Source: Chitinivibrionales bacterium
GTDB taxonomy: Bacteria > Fibrobacterota > Chitinivibrionia > Chitinivibrionales > WJKA01
Assembly: GCA_014728295.1 (NCBI GenBank)
Contig: WJLW01000112.1
Span: forward strand, 48,181 to 112,180
Direction of reading: 5' to 3'
Length of the DNA: 64,000 nucleotides
Shown piece by piece: positions 43,866 to 53,228 of this stretch. The position numbers and the translations under genes were made by a program. Each line of letters starts with the position of its first letter. The first letter of the stretch is position 1. The notes under the pieces were generated by a model. The model searched no databases. It was not told where the DNA came from and saw only the letters and a program-made list of their open reading frames with translations.

Positions 43866-46800
43866 ATGAAAAAAATTTCCGCTGTTCACATTGTTTTCTG
43901 GTCGCTGTTTGCTGCGCTGGGTATTGCCGGAATTATCCTCGGCGCGCTTGTCAAATTTCCGGTATGGCTAATCTGGCTGACAAGCCTGGCTTTTTTCGGT
44001 ACGGACATTGTGTGGATCATTCTGGTTCTTGTTCGCTCCCGTCCCAGAAAAGTTAAGGGCAAAAGCTCCTATACCGGCGATCAGGCCGTCCTCGAACGCA
44101 TTGGACGCGATGCCGAAAACGCCGTTGCCCGGTATCGCAAAAACCTTTCCTCTGCATCATTGCTGAAAAAAAGAGTTGTCTATCAACGTCCCTGGTTTCT
44201 GTTATGCGGGCAATCTCAGTCGGGAAAAAGCTCTTTGCTCAAAGGTTGTGGACTTCATTTTCCCGTCACCTATCCCTCGGAAGCCGACGGACTCATGGTG
44301 CAGGGCAGCGAGCAGGTGCAGTGGTATTTTGCCAATGAAGCCGTCTGGATAGACACTCCCGGTACGTACACGCGAGATGATCGGCGCGATGAATGGCAGG
44401 CACTGGCCGTATCACTTGCCAAAGTGCGTCCCGTGCGACCAATTGACGGACTGGCGGTCGTTGTCAACGCACAGGAAGTGTTGGATACAGACGATAACGG
44501 CATCAAAACACTGGCCAGACGCTTCCGTCAGCGCATTGACGAGGTTATCTCCTTGTGGGGCATCGAATTTCCGGTTTATCTGCTTTTTAATCACACAGAC
44601 GAGATTCCTGGATTTAATGAATATTTTTCCGACTATGATGCCGGAAGCTCCAATCAGATTCTTGGCGCTACGATTCCGGTTGAAAAGCAGCGTATGATGC
44701 CGCGCGTTGCTTTTGCAGAAGAGTTTAATCTGTTGAGCAAAACGCTGACGAATCTGCGCATCGAAAAACTGCACAACGAGAAGCGGGGCGAAAATAAGCG
44801 CATGGTCTGCCGCTTCAGCATTCATTTCGACAGTATGCAGGAGAAACTTGGGGCACTGATTACCGAGCTGTTTAAGCCCAGCAGTTACATCGGCAAACCA
44901 ATTTTTCGCGGTTTTTATTTCACGAGCTGCCGCTCCAAAGATGACGGAGTGGAACGGGTGAGCCCGCAAAAAGCGGAAGTGGGGATGACTATTATCAACC
45001 ATCCGCTTAATCCCAAAAAGATGCTTGACAAAAAAGATGCAAGGGATTCTCAGTCGGATAAAAAGAATGTCGTGATATCGATGTTTGTACTACCGCTATT
45101 TCGCAAAATTATGGTGCGTGATACCTCGCTTGTCAAGACGACCAGCAAGCGTTCACAGCTCGAATTTCTCCGGCACTACGCATTTGTCGGAGTGATAGCC
45201 GTTGTGGCGGTAGTGCTGGGCATTTTCATGAAGATGCAACGCGATCAATCGGCCGGCCTGATGAACGAGATACAAAAGGATGCGTCGACTATTGTCACTA
45301 TGGATGGGCAAAATCTTTCCGCCCGGTATGCCCGGCTCGATCTGCTGCGCGAAAACATCGTCCATCTGCAAAATCAGAGCAGGAAGATAACCGCATCGGG
45401 CAAGCTGTTCGGATTTTACAAGGGCAGGCAATTGCTCGAAGAACTGAAAGCAGCCTACCAAAAACGCGCCCATGCATTGCTTGTTATTCCGGCGGCCAAA
45501 TACCTTGAGTACAGGCTGCGCTCTACCGCCAATGATTACGGGGAGCTCGACGGTGAATCCTACAGCGATCTTTACGATGCGCTCAAAACGTATTTGTCAA
45601 TCTCCGAGGCGGTTGCCTCCAATCCCCGGGATATCGATACTGTGTTTTTGCGCGCATCCATGATAGATGCAATCAAGCGGGCCTTGATGAATGCAACCAA
45701 GCGCTCGCGCTTGCCCAAGCAGGTTGAGACGATTTTGCAAAATAACCTGGGACTCTACCTGCAAATGCTCAAAAAACAGGAGCATCATCCGATTCAGGAA
45801 AATCAGCGGCTCGTGGTTGCCGCCCGAAGACGCCTCCAACGCTTGCCCTCGGCTCAGAATTTATACGAGACGGTGATTAACCGGATCAAGACCGAAGTGC
45901 CGTCATTGACCCTGGATAAAATTCTGGAACGCCAAGGCGAAGGACTGCTTAAATCCGAGCAGGCGATAAGCCGTGTCTACACACAGGAGGGCTGGAACCA
46001 TTTTGTCAGCGATGCTATTACCGACGCAGGCTCCGATCCATTCAAGATCGATTGGGTGATCGGCTTGACTGAAGATCAGGTGCCCGAATCGATGCTTGAC
46101 AAGAAAAAGCTGCGCAATGATATGATTCTTGCCTATTGCGAAGATACCAAAAATCGCTGGCTGGCATTTCTGTCTTCGGTTACCATCGAGCCGTTCGGGG
46201 ATTTGTCCAGGTGCTCGCGGATGCTGCAAAAACTGGCCGGCGATCAATCGGAAGTACGCACACTGCTTGAGGCTGTTGCCGAATATTCCTTTATCAAGCA
46301 AGAGTCTGAAGGCGGGGGTGAGGGCAAGAAAATTCTAGATGGCGCTTCCAAACTCAGAGCAACTAAAAAGTATGCCAAAAAGGCCGAAAAGGCCTCCGAC
46401 GCAGCATCTTCATTCAGCTTCGGGAGCCGACGCGGTCCGTTTGAGTCGCTCATCGAAGCCCTCGATCCGCTTAGAGCATTTGCCCGTTCTTCGAAAGGAG
46501 CCTTGAGCGGTTTTCAGGGATACAGTGACCGGCTGTTGAGCCTGGTGGAAAAACTGGAGCTTGTCAAGGAGCAGGGAGAAGATAAGGCAATTTCCATATT
46601 CGACGGCTCCGAGGATGATCCGCTTTTGTCAAGTTGGCGCTCCACCGGCAACGAACTGGGAACCATGCCGGTCGAGATTGCCGAAGCCATCCGTCCCCTT
46701 CTATTGCTCCCGGTGACCTACACCGGCAGAGCCGCATCGGAAGTACTGACCAAGGTGCTGAACTCGCGCTGGCAATCCGAAATTGTCAAGCCGTTTACCA

Positions 46801-47486
46801 GTCGGTTTTCCGGTCATTATCCCTTTTCGCAAAAAGGTGATGACGCCTCGTTCGAAGATGTCATGGAATTTTTTCGTCCGTCAACGGGCGCTTTCTGGGG
46901 CTTTCATGAGCGTATTCTGTCTTCGTATCTGGTTAAAACCTCTTCGGGGTGGATGGTGCGCTCGCTTGGCAGTCTGGAGTTGGGTTTTAATCCGATGCTG
47001 GCGACAACGCTGTCTCAGGCCGAACGAATTCGCGACGTGTTTTTCAAGCAGGACGGAACCCTGCGCACTATGTCAATTACCTTCAGTCCTTCCTCTTTCA
47101 ATAAACAGAGCGCCAAGCTTGAAGTCAACGGCCAGGTCTTTGATCTGCAGCCCGGGGGAAGCTCTGTGCGGCTTAACTGGCCGGTTGAATCGCCCACGCA
47201 ACAGGCTTCCCTGAAAGTAATCGTTGATGAGGACTTTACCCAAGACATTGTTTTCAACGGCCCATGGGGATTCATGAAGTTGATCAGTGCTGCTCGGATC
47301 AATACGATAAACGCTTCAGCCTTTATGGCCAAGTGGCAGGTAAATGTGCAGAACACGTATGTCATTCAGCAAAACTACCGGGTTCAGGTTGGTGGCGCCG
47401 ATCATCCTTTTGAGAAGGACCTTTTTGCCGATTTTGACTGCCCTACCGAGTTAGTGTTTCTTAAAGAGAGCGATGCGCAAGAGTAG
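43866..47486 (+). CDS. tssM: Type VI secretion inner-membrane protein TssM (IcmF family)
   Basis: The 1206-residue protein has two N-terminal membrane helices (VFWSLFAALGIAGIILGALV and WLIWLTSLAFFGTDIVWIIL) and a cytoplasmic NTPase-like domain with a P-loop in CGQSQSGKSSLLKG (about residue 120) and VWIDTPGTY. A third membrane helix (about 435-455) and a large periplasmic part complete it. This is the normal IcmF plan and length. The P-loop is intact, which is not so in all TssM. It is the last gene of the tssKLM operon and converges on the 47494-47955 gene with only seven bases between. Confidence 0.95.
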   Translation: MKKISAVHIVFWSLFAALGIAGIILGALVKFPVWLIWLTSLAFFGTDIVWIILVLVRSRPRKVKGKSSYTGDQAVLERIGRDAENAVARYRKNLSSASLLKKRVVYQRPWFLLCGQSQSGKSSLLKGCGLHFPVTYPSEADGLMVQGSEQVQWYFANEAVWIDTPGTYTRDDRRDEWQALAVSLAKVRPVRPIDGLAVVVNAQEVLDTDDNGIKTLARRFRQRIDEVISLWGIEFPVYLLFNHTDEIPGFNEYFSDYDAGSSNQILGATIPVEKQRMMPRVAFAEEFNLLSKTLTNLRIEKLHNEKRGENKRMVCRFSIHFDSMQEKLGALITELFKPSSYIGKPIFRGFYFTSCRSKDDGVERVSPQKAEVGMTIINHPLNPKKMLDKKDARDSQSDKKNVVISMFVLPLFRKIMVRDTSLVKTTSKRSQLEFLRHYAFVGVIAVVAVVLGIFMKMQRDQSAGLMNEIQKDASTIVTMDGQNLSARYARLDLLRENIVHLQNQSRKITASGKLFGFYKGRQLLEELKAAYQKRAHALLVIPAAKYLEYRLRSTANDYGELDGESYSDLYDALKTYLSISEAVASNPRDIDTVFLRASMIDAIKRALMNATKRSRLPKQVETILQNNLGLYLQMLKKQEHHPIQENQRLVVAARRRLQRLPSAQNLYETVINRIKTEVPSLTLDKILERQGEGLLKSEQAISRVYTQEGWNHFVSDAITDAGSDPFKIDWVIGLTEDQVPESMLDKKKLRNDMILAYCEDTKNRWLAFLSSVTIEPFGDLSRCSRMLQKLAGDQSEVRTLLEAVAEYSFIKQESEGGGEGKKILDGASKLRATKKYAKKAEKASDAASSFSFGSRRGPFESLIEALDPLRAFARSSKGALSGFQGYSDRLLSLVEKLELVKEQGEDKAISIFDGSEDDPLLSSWRSTGNELGTMPVEIAEAIRPLLLLPVTYTGRAASEVLTKVLNSRWQSEIVKPFTSRFSGHYPFSQKGDDASFEDVMEFFRPSTGAFWGFHERILSSYLVKTSSGWMVRSLGSLELGFNPMLATTLSQAERIRDVFFKQDGTLRTMSITFSPSSFNKQSAKLEVNGQVFDLQPGGSSVRLNWPVESPTQQASLKVIVDEDFTQDIVFNGPWGFMKLISAARINTINASAFMAKWQVNVQNTYVIQQNYRVQVGGADHPFEKDLFADFDCPTELVFLKESDAQE

Positions 47487-47493
47487 TTACCCG

Positions 47494-47955
47494 TCAGCTC
47501 AAGTTTGCCGAACGGCTTTTGCGATAGGATTTTATGACCCGCATGAAGCGATGGAGAGAGCTTATCGTGCGCGCCGAAATACTCATCCAGTTTTTGTTTG
47601 AAATTGACTCGCCATACAGGGCCGTTTTGCGAATAAATGAGGAAAGATCCGTCAAAGCTTCAATTTTTTCAACATTCAGATTGAGTACGACCCGTCCCTG
47701 CGCCTCATCAACAAACCCATCATAGATCTCGGCAAAATCATTTATTTCCTGGGTGATGGGAATGTTGCCGATCAACTCGATTTCATAGCTGTTGCCGGCC
47801 CCGACGCTGACAAAAATATTGCAGAACTCCTCCAGGATATCGTCATCATCCTGATCGTCAATCTGAATGACGGTTTCCTTCTTACCGGTGGTTGGAAAAA
47901 AATCCTGGTGTCCGATATAGGCGTCAACCAGAAACTGGTGCAATCGATGGGACAT
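47494..47955 (-). CDS. Acidic hypothetical protein
   Basis: The 153-residue protein has a very acidic stretch near residues 32-42 (IDDQDDDDILEEF) and a mixed alpha/beta middle with EIELIGNIPITQEINDF and GRVVLNLNVEKIEALTDL. The C-terminal helix is basic (RFMRVIKSYRKSRS). No signal peptide or membrane helix is seen and I recognise no family. It is 33 bases after the STAS gene on the same strand, so it may be the STAS partner. It converges on tssM. Confidence 0.65.
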   Translation of the reverse strand: MSHRLHQFLVDAYIGHQDFFPTTGKKETVIQIDDQDDDDILEEFCNIFVSVGAGNSYEIELIGNIPITQEINDFAEIYDGFVDEAQGRVVLNLNVEKIEALTDLSSFIRKTALYGESISNKNWMSISARTISSLHRFMRVIKSYRKSRSANLS

Positions 47956-47988
47956 AGACGGTTGTAATGTGCCGGTTGAAATTGTGTC

Positions 47989-48339
47989 TCAGGCTGCGGC
48001 TGGTTCCAGAATCGCGCGCAAATCGCTTTCGGACCTGCAGAATGATACTAACTTACCCGAATCAATCATGTTGAGGACTTCGCGAATGTCCCTGTTTGCA
48101 TCGACAATTGCCGCGATGCCGCCACGTTCCTTGATTTCTTCCAGACAATTCATAAGTGCGGCAATGCTTTTCGTACTTAAATATGATTCAGGCGTGAAAT
48201 GAAAGGCAATAAGCCTGGCGTGGGCTGCCAGAATGTTCTTGACATGCCGCAAAAGATCGCTTATATCGCTTCGGAGCGTGATGTCTTCTAAAATGTAGAG
48301 TATTGCAATATTGTTGTGGGTAATAATTTTGATATTCAT
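47989..48339 (-). CDS. Single STAS-domain protein
   Basis: The 116-residue protein starts at ATG 48339 (GGCGGAA upstream). It shows the STAS strand-helix order: NIKIITHNNIAILYILEDI, LIAFHFTPESYLSTKSIAALMNCL, GIAAIVDANRDIREVLNMID. The phospho-serine segment is STKSIAALM, where the usual Asp-Ser-Ser-Gly is altered (L-S-T-K-S), so classic phosphorylation is uncertain. Bases upstream are tRNA-Ser, so a longer frame reaching 48603 is not believed. It precedes an acidic hypothetical gene and may form a pair with it. Confidence 0.72.
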   Translation of the reverse strand: MNIKIITHNNIAILYILEDITLRSDISDLLRHVKNILAAHARLIAFHFTPESYLSTKSIAALMNCLEEIKERGGIAAIVDANRDIREVLNMIDSGKLVSFCRSESDLRAILEPAAA

Positions 48340-48545
48340 ATCGTTCCGCCTTCGACCGTGCCGGAGTTGTTTTTGGTAATAGTAATCCAGCAGGGGCGTG
48401 GTTACCGGAAACCGGGTTTCCGATTGCCGGTTTTGTCGCGTTGCGCGCAGCCTTCCTGCCGGATTTGACGGGCATTGACGGCAAACTGGTGTGAACGAAC
48501 GCAAATAGTGGGAATGCCCCGTTGGGATCATCTCTCTGAATATAA

Positions 48546-48635
48546 TGGCGGAGGGGAGAGGATTTGAACCTCCGGTAGCGTTGCCACTACGACGGTTTAG
48601 CAAACCGTTGCCTTAAGCCGCTCGGCCACCCCTCC
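48546..48635 (-). tRNA. tRNA-Ser (anticodon GCU)
   Basis: The minus strand gives a class II tRNA: acceptor GGAGGGG/CCCCUCC, D-arm GCCGAGCGGCTTAAGGC, anticodon stem-loop CGGTTTGCTAAACCG with anticodon GCU (reading AGC/AGU), long variable arm, and T-loop TTCAAAT. Discriminator G is as expected for Ser. CCA is encoded directly after it, unlike the tRNA-Leu of this window. Confidence 0.96.
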
Positions 48636-48656
48636 GCATTTTGCAAAGAGATTGGT

Positions 48657-48686
48657 AAAATAGTTGGTTTTCACACGGCTTCGCAA
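48657..48686 (-). promoter_or_regulatory. Likely sigma70 promoter of tRNA-Ser
   Basis: On the minus strand TTGCGA (48681-48686) and TATTTT (48657-48662) are 18 bases apart. The -10 box ends 22 bases before the tRNA 5' end. Match to consensus is moderate. Confidence 0.4.
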
Positions 48687-49059
48687 CACAATTATAAAAT
48701 CACCCTCGCCCGGACCTTCCCGTTCCCTTCGTTCACAGCAAAATCTGTGGTGTGTCACAAACTATATTGTCTAATTCGTGTGTTTTTGCACGTTTGTTTG
48801 AGGGAATATTTGAATTTTTGGCTTTTTATAGTGAAAACAGGCAGCAGGTATGGTAGCATTAAAACATTATAGCGCTTAACATGACATACACAGACGAAAA
48901 GCGAAGGCGTTGCAGTTCACAAGAAATCGGCATGTTACCGAAGAGGAATCTGCTCCGGTACAGCGCGATGTTGCATGAAGTGCAGAGGTGGTACCTTCAA
49001 ATGCGCCGGGCGGCTTGTGTCGATCGCATGCACTCTTATCCTGCTAACTACCTGGAAAT
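48687..49059. other. Intergenic region upstream of glycogen phosphorylase
   Basis: About 370 bases without a convincing gene. The left half is AT-rich (for example TTGAATTTTTGG and TTTTTATAGTG near 48810-48835) and could hold the glgP promoter, but I find no pair of boxes with correct spacing. A frame at 48881-49063 gives a 60-residue Arg-rich product without a ribosome binding site and is not believed. GGAAAT directly before ATG 49060 is the only translation signal. Confidence 0.5.
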
Positions 49060-51459
49060 ATGAATAAAATCAAGGATTTCTACTATCGATATCTTCGGTA
49101 TCATCTCTCCAAGGATGATTACTCGGCTACCCTGCATGACAAGTACCTTGCGCTTTCGCATGCGGTAAGAAGCCTAATGGTGGACAACTGGATTTCAACA
49201 CGTAAAAAACATGAGGAGTACACCGGCCGGCAATTATACTACCTCTCAATGGAATACATACTCGGCAAAAATCTGCAAAGAAACATTGTCAACCTCGGCA
49301 TGGAGCGCTCTGCAATGGAAGCCGCCACCGATCTGGGATTCAACCTGGAACAATTGCTGGCGGCCGAGGATGATTTTGAGTTAGGTTATGGTGGCAAGGG
49401 CAGGCTTGCGGCATGCTTTCAGGATGCTCTCGCTACCGGTTCGATTCCCGTAGCAAGCTATGGTTTGCGCTATGACTATGCGCTTTTCAAGCAGATTATC
49501 TATCAGGGCAGACAGATAGAAAAGCCTTTCGACTGGCTGCACCGCGGGCACCCGTGGGAAATTGTGCGCCCGGAATATGCCTGTGAAGTGCAGTTCGGCG
49601 GTGAATGCGTAATGCAAAGCGATCATACCCTTCCGGCTGAATGGATAAATACCGAAAATATCATTGCGATACCCTACCTTGTTCCCTTCTGCGGATATCG
49701 CAACAATGTGGTCAACTCCCTCTGCCTGTGGTCGGCGCGTGCATCAGAGGCCTTTCCCCCGGAATACTTCAACCATGTTGATTATGTCAAGGCGGTCGAC
49801 GAACTCTCTCAATCGGGCAAGCTGACCAAATTGCTGTTTCCCGAAGAAAACGTGCTGCGGTCAACCGAATCACGACTGAAGCAACAATTCTTTTTTGCCT
49901 CCGCTTCCCTGCAGAACATTATACGCAGCTACAAAGCCAGAAACGGATCGATGGATAATTTTGATGCCAATGTTGCCATACATCTCAATGGCAGCCGTTG
50001 CGCATTTGCTATTGTCGAACTGATGCGATTGCTGGTTGATGTAGAACGAATTCCCTGGGACAAGGCATGGCAGATGGTGTGCAACAGTTGCTTTTATACA
50101 TCTCATGCAGTTTCCAAAGACGACCTCGAAAGCTGGCCGGTATACATGATCGCGGAAATATTTCCGCGGCATTTGCAGATTATCTACGAATTGAACCAGA
50201 TGCATCTCGACACCGTCAGAAAAAAGTTCGGTGACAGCGTTGATAAAATTACCGGCCTCTCACTGATCGAGGAAGGAGAAACCAAGCGTATCCGCATGGC
50301 TCAGGTGGCGGTGCTTGGCTCGGCGCGGGTCAACGGAGTCTCCAGTGAACAAACGCGTGCCTTGCAGAAAAACGTATTCAAAGATTTTACCGAGTTCGAT
50401 CCCCAAAAATTTGTTAATATCACCAATGGCATCGCGCATCGCCGGTGGATGCTGGTGGCGAATCGTCCGCTGGCAGACCTGGTGACGGAGCTGATTGGGG
50501 AATCCTGGATCACCGAGCCGGAGCATTTGCAGAAGCTTGAAAAATATGCCGACGACTCCGAGGTTCTCTATCGCATCGGAGATATAAAGCATGCCATGAA
50601 GCGGCGCCTGTCACAGGACATACTCAATGCCACCGGCATCGAATTGGCAACCGACACCATTTATGATGTTCAATGCAAGAAAATCAATCCCTACAAGCGC
50701 CAGGTGCTGCAAATACTCAATATCCTCTATCGTTTTCTGCTGGTCAAAGACAAGGACAGCGCCCGTGACGGGCGAACCTACATTTTTGCCGGCAAGGCTT
50801 CACCTTCGGACCGCCTGGGCAAGCAGATTATTCAGTTGGTTCATTTGGTTGCCGGTTATGTAAAGGAGCATACGCAAAAGTCAAATGCCTTCAATGTGAT
50901 TTTTGTTCCCGATTACGGCATTTCATGGGCCGAACGCCTTATTCCGGCGGCGGACGTGTCCGAACAGATCGCCACTCCCTTAATGGAAGCCAGCGGAACA
51001 AGCAATATGAAATTTTCTCTCAATGGCGCCATTACCATCGCCAGCAGAAGCGGCTCCAACAATGAGATGCTCAAGCGTGTCGGTGAAGACAACATGTTTA
51101 TATTCGGGACGCACGCGCAGGACATCCCGTCGCCGCAGGCTTATAATCCTTCCGAGATACTTGCGCGTCATGAAGGATTGGCTGCAGCGTTTAACCTGCT
51201 TGAAATGATCGTCTCGCGCGCGCCGGACGGAGCTGCCATCAATCCCCTGCTTGCCTCCCTGAAGGACAGCGATGAATATTATGTATTTTTGGACTTTGGC
51301 GATTTTATCGCAAAGCAGAATGAGATTGACGCACTATATAAAGAGCCGACTGCATGGCTTAAAAAATGCCTTCTTAATATATCGCGCATGGGTTGGAGCT
51401 CAGCCGATCGGGCCATTAAGGAGTACTGTTCATCTATGTGGAAAGTTTCAGCGCTATGA
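49060..51459 (+). CDS. glgP: Glycogen phosphorylase
   Basis: GlgP releases glucose-1-phosphate from glycogen or maltodextrin with PLP. The 799-residue protein has LYYLSMEYILGKNLQRN, GYGGKGRLAACFQDALAT, FVNITNGIAHRRW and the PLP site EASGTSNMKFSLNGAITIAS with Lys651. The usual 'GTGNMK' is GTSNMK here. Length is close to the bacterial/eukaryotic standard of about 800-840. Its stop overlaps the start of the enzyme I gene by four bases (ATGA), coupling glycogen breakdown to a PTS-type phosphotransferase. Confidence 0.96.
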   Translation: MNKIKDFYYRYLRYHLSKDDYSATLHDKYLALSHAVRSLMVDNWISTRKKHEEYTGRQLYYLSMEYILGKNLQRNIVNLGMERSAMEAATDLGFNLEQLLAAEDDFELGYGGKGRLAACFQDALATGSIPVASYGLRYDYALFKQIIYQGRQIEKPFDWLHRGHPWEIVRPEYACEVQFGGECVMQSDHTLPAEWINTENIIAIPYLVPFCGYRNNVVNSLCLWSARASEAFPPEYFNHVDYVKAVDELSQSGKLTKLLFPEENVLRSTESRLKQQFFFASASLQNIIRSYKARNGSMDNFDANVAIHLNGSRCAFAIVELMRLLVDVERIPWDKAWQMVCNSCFYTSHAVSKDDLESWPVYMIAEIFPRHLQIIYELNQMHLDTVRKKFGDSVDKITGLSLIEEGETKRIRMAQVAVLGSARVNGVSSEQTRALQKNVFKDFTEFDPQKFVNITNGIAHRRWMLVANRPLADLVTELIGESWITEPEHLQKLEKYADDSEVLYRIGDIKHAMKRRLSQDILNATGIELATDTIYDVQCKKINPYKRQVLQILNILYRFLLVKDKDSARDGRTYIFAGKASPSDRLGKQIIQLVHLVAGYVKEHTQKSNAFNVIFVPDYGISWAERLIPAADVSEQIATPLMEASGTSNMKFSLNGAITIASRSGSNNEMLKRVGEDNMFIFGTHAQDIPSPQAYNPSEILARHEGLAAAFNLLEMIVSRAPDGAAINPLLASLKDSDEYYVFLDFGDFIAKQNEIDALYKEPTAWLKKCLLNISRMGWSSADRAIKEYCSSMWKVSAL

Positions 51460-53210
51460 CAAAAAGGGGCTTTCGGCTAAACGGCATTACCGTGGTACCC
51501 GGCAAAGGACTGGGAAAAGCTTTTTTTGTAGGCAGGGCAATTGAGCAAGCCTCAACGGTATCGATTTCGCGCCAGGATGTGGGCGACCAGATCATGCGCT
51601 TCAATGAGATACGCGAAAAAGCCAAAGGAGACTACCGAAAACTGCTCGAAAAAGCTGAAAGTGAATCTTCACTTGACGCTTCGATTCTTAACATATACGA
51701 GCATATCCTCGACGATCCCGCCTTTATCGGCCAGGTCGTCGAAACGATTTCCACCAAGCTCTACGATCTCGAAACCTCAATCAGGCTCGTTTCATCAGAT
51801 TTTATCAAGCGTTTTAACTCCGCCGGTACTTCCTATTTTAGAGAGCGCAGCGGTGATATGGTCGAGATATGTGAAAAACTCATAGCCTATGTCGATCTAG
51901 ACGAAGGACGCATGAAAGAATTTATCGAACCGGTTGTTCTGGTTGTGTCAAGAACCTTCACGCCCTCGGATATTCTCAAATATAATAAAGACATGATTCA
52001 GGCGGTTATTACAACGAGTGGCGGAAAGACCTCACATGCTGCCATTCTGGCACGTTCGTATTCTATTCCGGTAGTCTCGGGTATTTCCAATCTGAGCTCA
52101 TACATTCACCCCGGTGACGTGGTTTATGTCGACGCGGATAAAGGCGTCGTGCAGGTGCGTCCCTCTTCGAGTCTGACCGGAAAGATCGGCAAGGCCCCTG
52201 CAACCGATGCCCAGCTCGAAGCATTGCGCAAAAAATGGGATCGCCCGGTTTACACACGAGACGGCATCCACATCGAGGTGCTTGCCAATATCTCGCTGCC
52301 CGAAGACGTCGATCAAGCTACCCGCTATTGTGCCGACGGAATCGGCCTGGTACGCACCGAATACCTCTTGTCAAACCGGAACACATTTCCTTCCGAAGAT
52401 GCTCAATTCGAATACTACACGACCATTTTCCAGAAAATGAAAGGCAAGCACAGTATCGTGCGGCTGATGGACATCGGGGGCGACAAAATACCGGAGTTTT
52501 TCGATATGCCTTTCGAGCAGAATCCCTTCATGGGGTGGCGGGCCATCCGCATTTTTCTGGAACGCAAAGAGATGTTTAAGGAGCAGCTTCGGGCTCTGAT
52601 TCGTGCGGGCAAGAAGCATAATTATTCAATAATGGTGCCCATGGTGACCACACTTGAAGAGTGGCTGCAAGCCAAAGATGTCATTGCCGAAACCGCGTCC
52701 GAAATGAATGTCACCGTGCCGCAACTCGGGGTCTTATTCGAAGTGCCTCTGGCCATACTCGAGATGGATACATTTATGAAGGCGATTGATTTTGCCTCCA
52801 TCGGCACCAACGATCTGATCCAATATCTGAGCGCCGCCGACCGCAATAATGCAAAAGTCAATTATCTGTACAACCCGATCGAGCCGGCGTTTCTCAAGAT
52901 TATCAGAATTGCCATCGAAACCGCCAACAGCCACGGCAAGCCGGTTTCAATTTGCGGTGAAATGGCCGGCAATCCCTACCATACGCTTCTGCTGACAGGT
53001 CTTGGCCTGCGCAAATTCAGCGTCGTGCCACGTAACATCCCGATTGTCAAAGAGATTATCTCGCATATCAATTACGCCGAAGCATCCGAAAATGTCTCCC
53101 ATGCCGAAGCCATCATCTCAACCAATGAGATGCAAACCTGGCTGAAGAACCTCAATAAAAGAATGCTCGGTGATACCCTTACCAAATTGCCGGTTACGGC
53201 AGACGTTTAA
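51456..53210 (+). CDS. PEP-protein phosphotransferase (PTS enzyme I)
   Basis: The 584-residue protein begins FRLNGITVVPGKGLGKAFFV and has the HPr-interacting helical domain, the phospho-His site TTSGGKTSHAAILARSY (His194), and the PEP-binding barrel with VRTEYLLSNR, RLMDIGGDKIPEF and the catalytic Cys in SICGEMAGNP. All catalytic residues are present. Enzyme I passes phosphate from PEP to HPr. No HPr or EII gene is nearby, so a regulatory PTS is possible. ATG 51456 sits in the glgP stop (ATGA), which argues for stoichiometric control together with GlgP. Confidence 0.9.
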   Translation: MTKRGFRLNGITVVPGKGLGKAFFVGRAIEQASTVSISRQDVGDQIMRFNEIREKAKGDYRKLLEKAESESSLDASILNIYEHILDDPAFIGQVVETISTKLYDLETSIRLVSSDFIKRFNSAGTSYFRERSGDMVEICEKLIAYVDLDEGRMKEFIEPVVLVVSRTFTPSDILKYNKDMIQAVITTSGGKTSHAAILARSYSIPVVSGISNLSSYIHPGDVVYVDADKGVVQVRPSSSLTGKIGKAPATDAQLEALRKKWDRPVYTRDGIHIEVLANISLPEDVDQATRYCADGIGLVRTEYLLSNRNTFPSEDAQFEYYTTIFQKMKGKHSIVRLMDIGGDKIPEFFDMPFEQNPFMGWRAIRIFLERKEMFKEQLRALIRAGKKHNYSIMVPMVTTLEEWLQAKDVIAETASEMNVTVPQLGVLFEVPLAILEMDTFMKAIDFASIGTNDLIQYLSAADRNNAKVNYLYNPIEPAFLKIIRIAIETANSHGKPVSICGEMAGNPYHTLLLTGLGLRKFSVVPRNIPIVKEIISHINYAEASENVSHAEAIISTNEMQTWLKNLNKRMLGDTLTKLPVTADV

Positions 53211-53228
53211 CCGAGCTCTCATCCGCTC

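Noticed and set aside
48340..48603. N-terminal extension of the STAS protein
   Set aside because: The extra 88 residues read through tRNA-Ser and are Arg/Ser-rich; a good ribosome site precedes ATG 48339.
48881..49063. 60-residue frame upstream of glgP
   Set aside because: Low-complexity Arg-rich product, no ribosome binding site, and it overlaps the glgP start.
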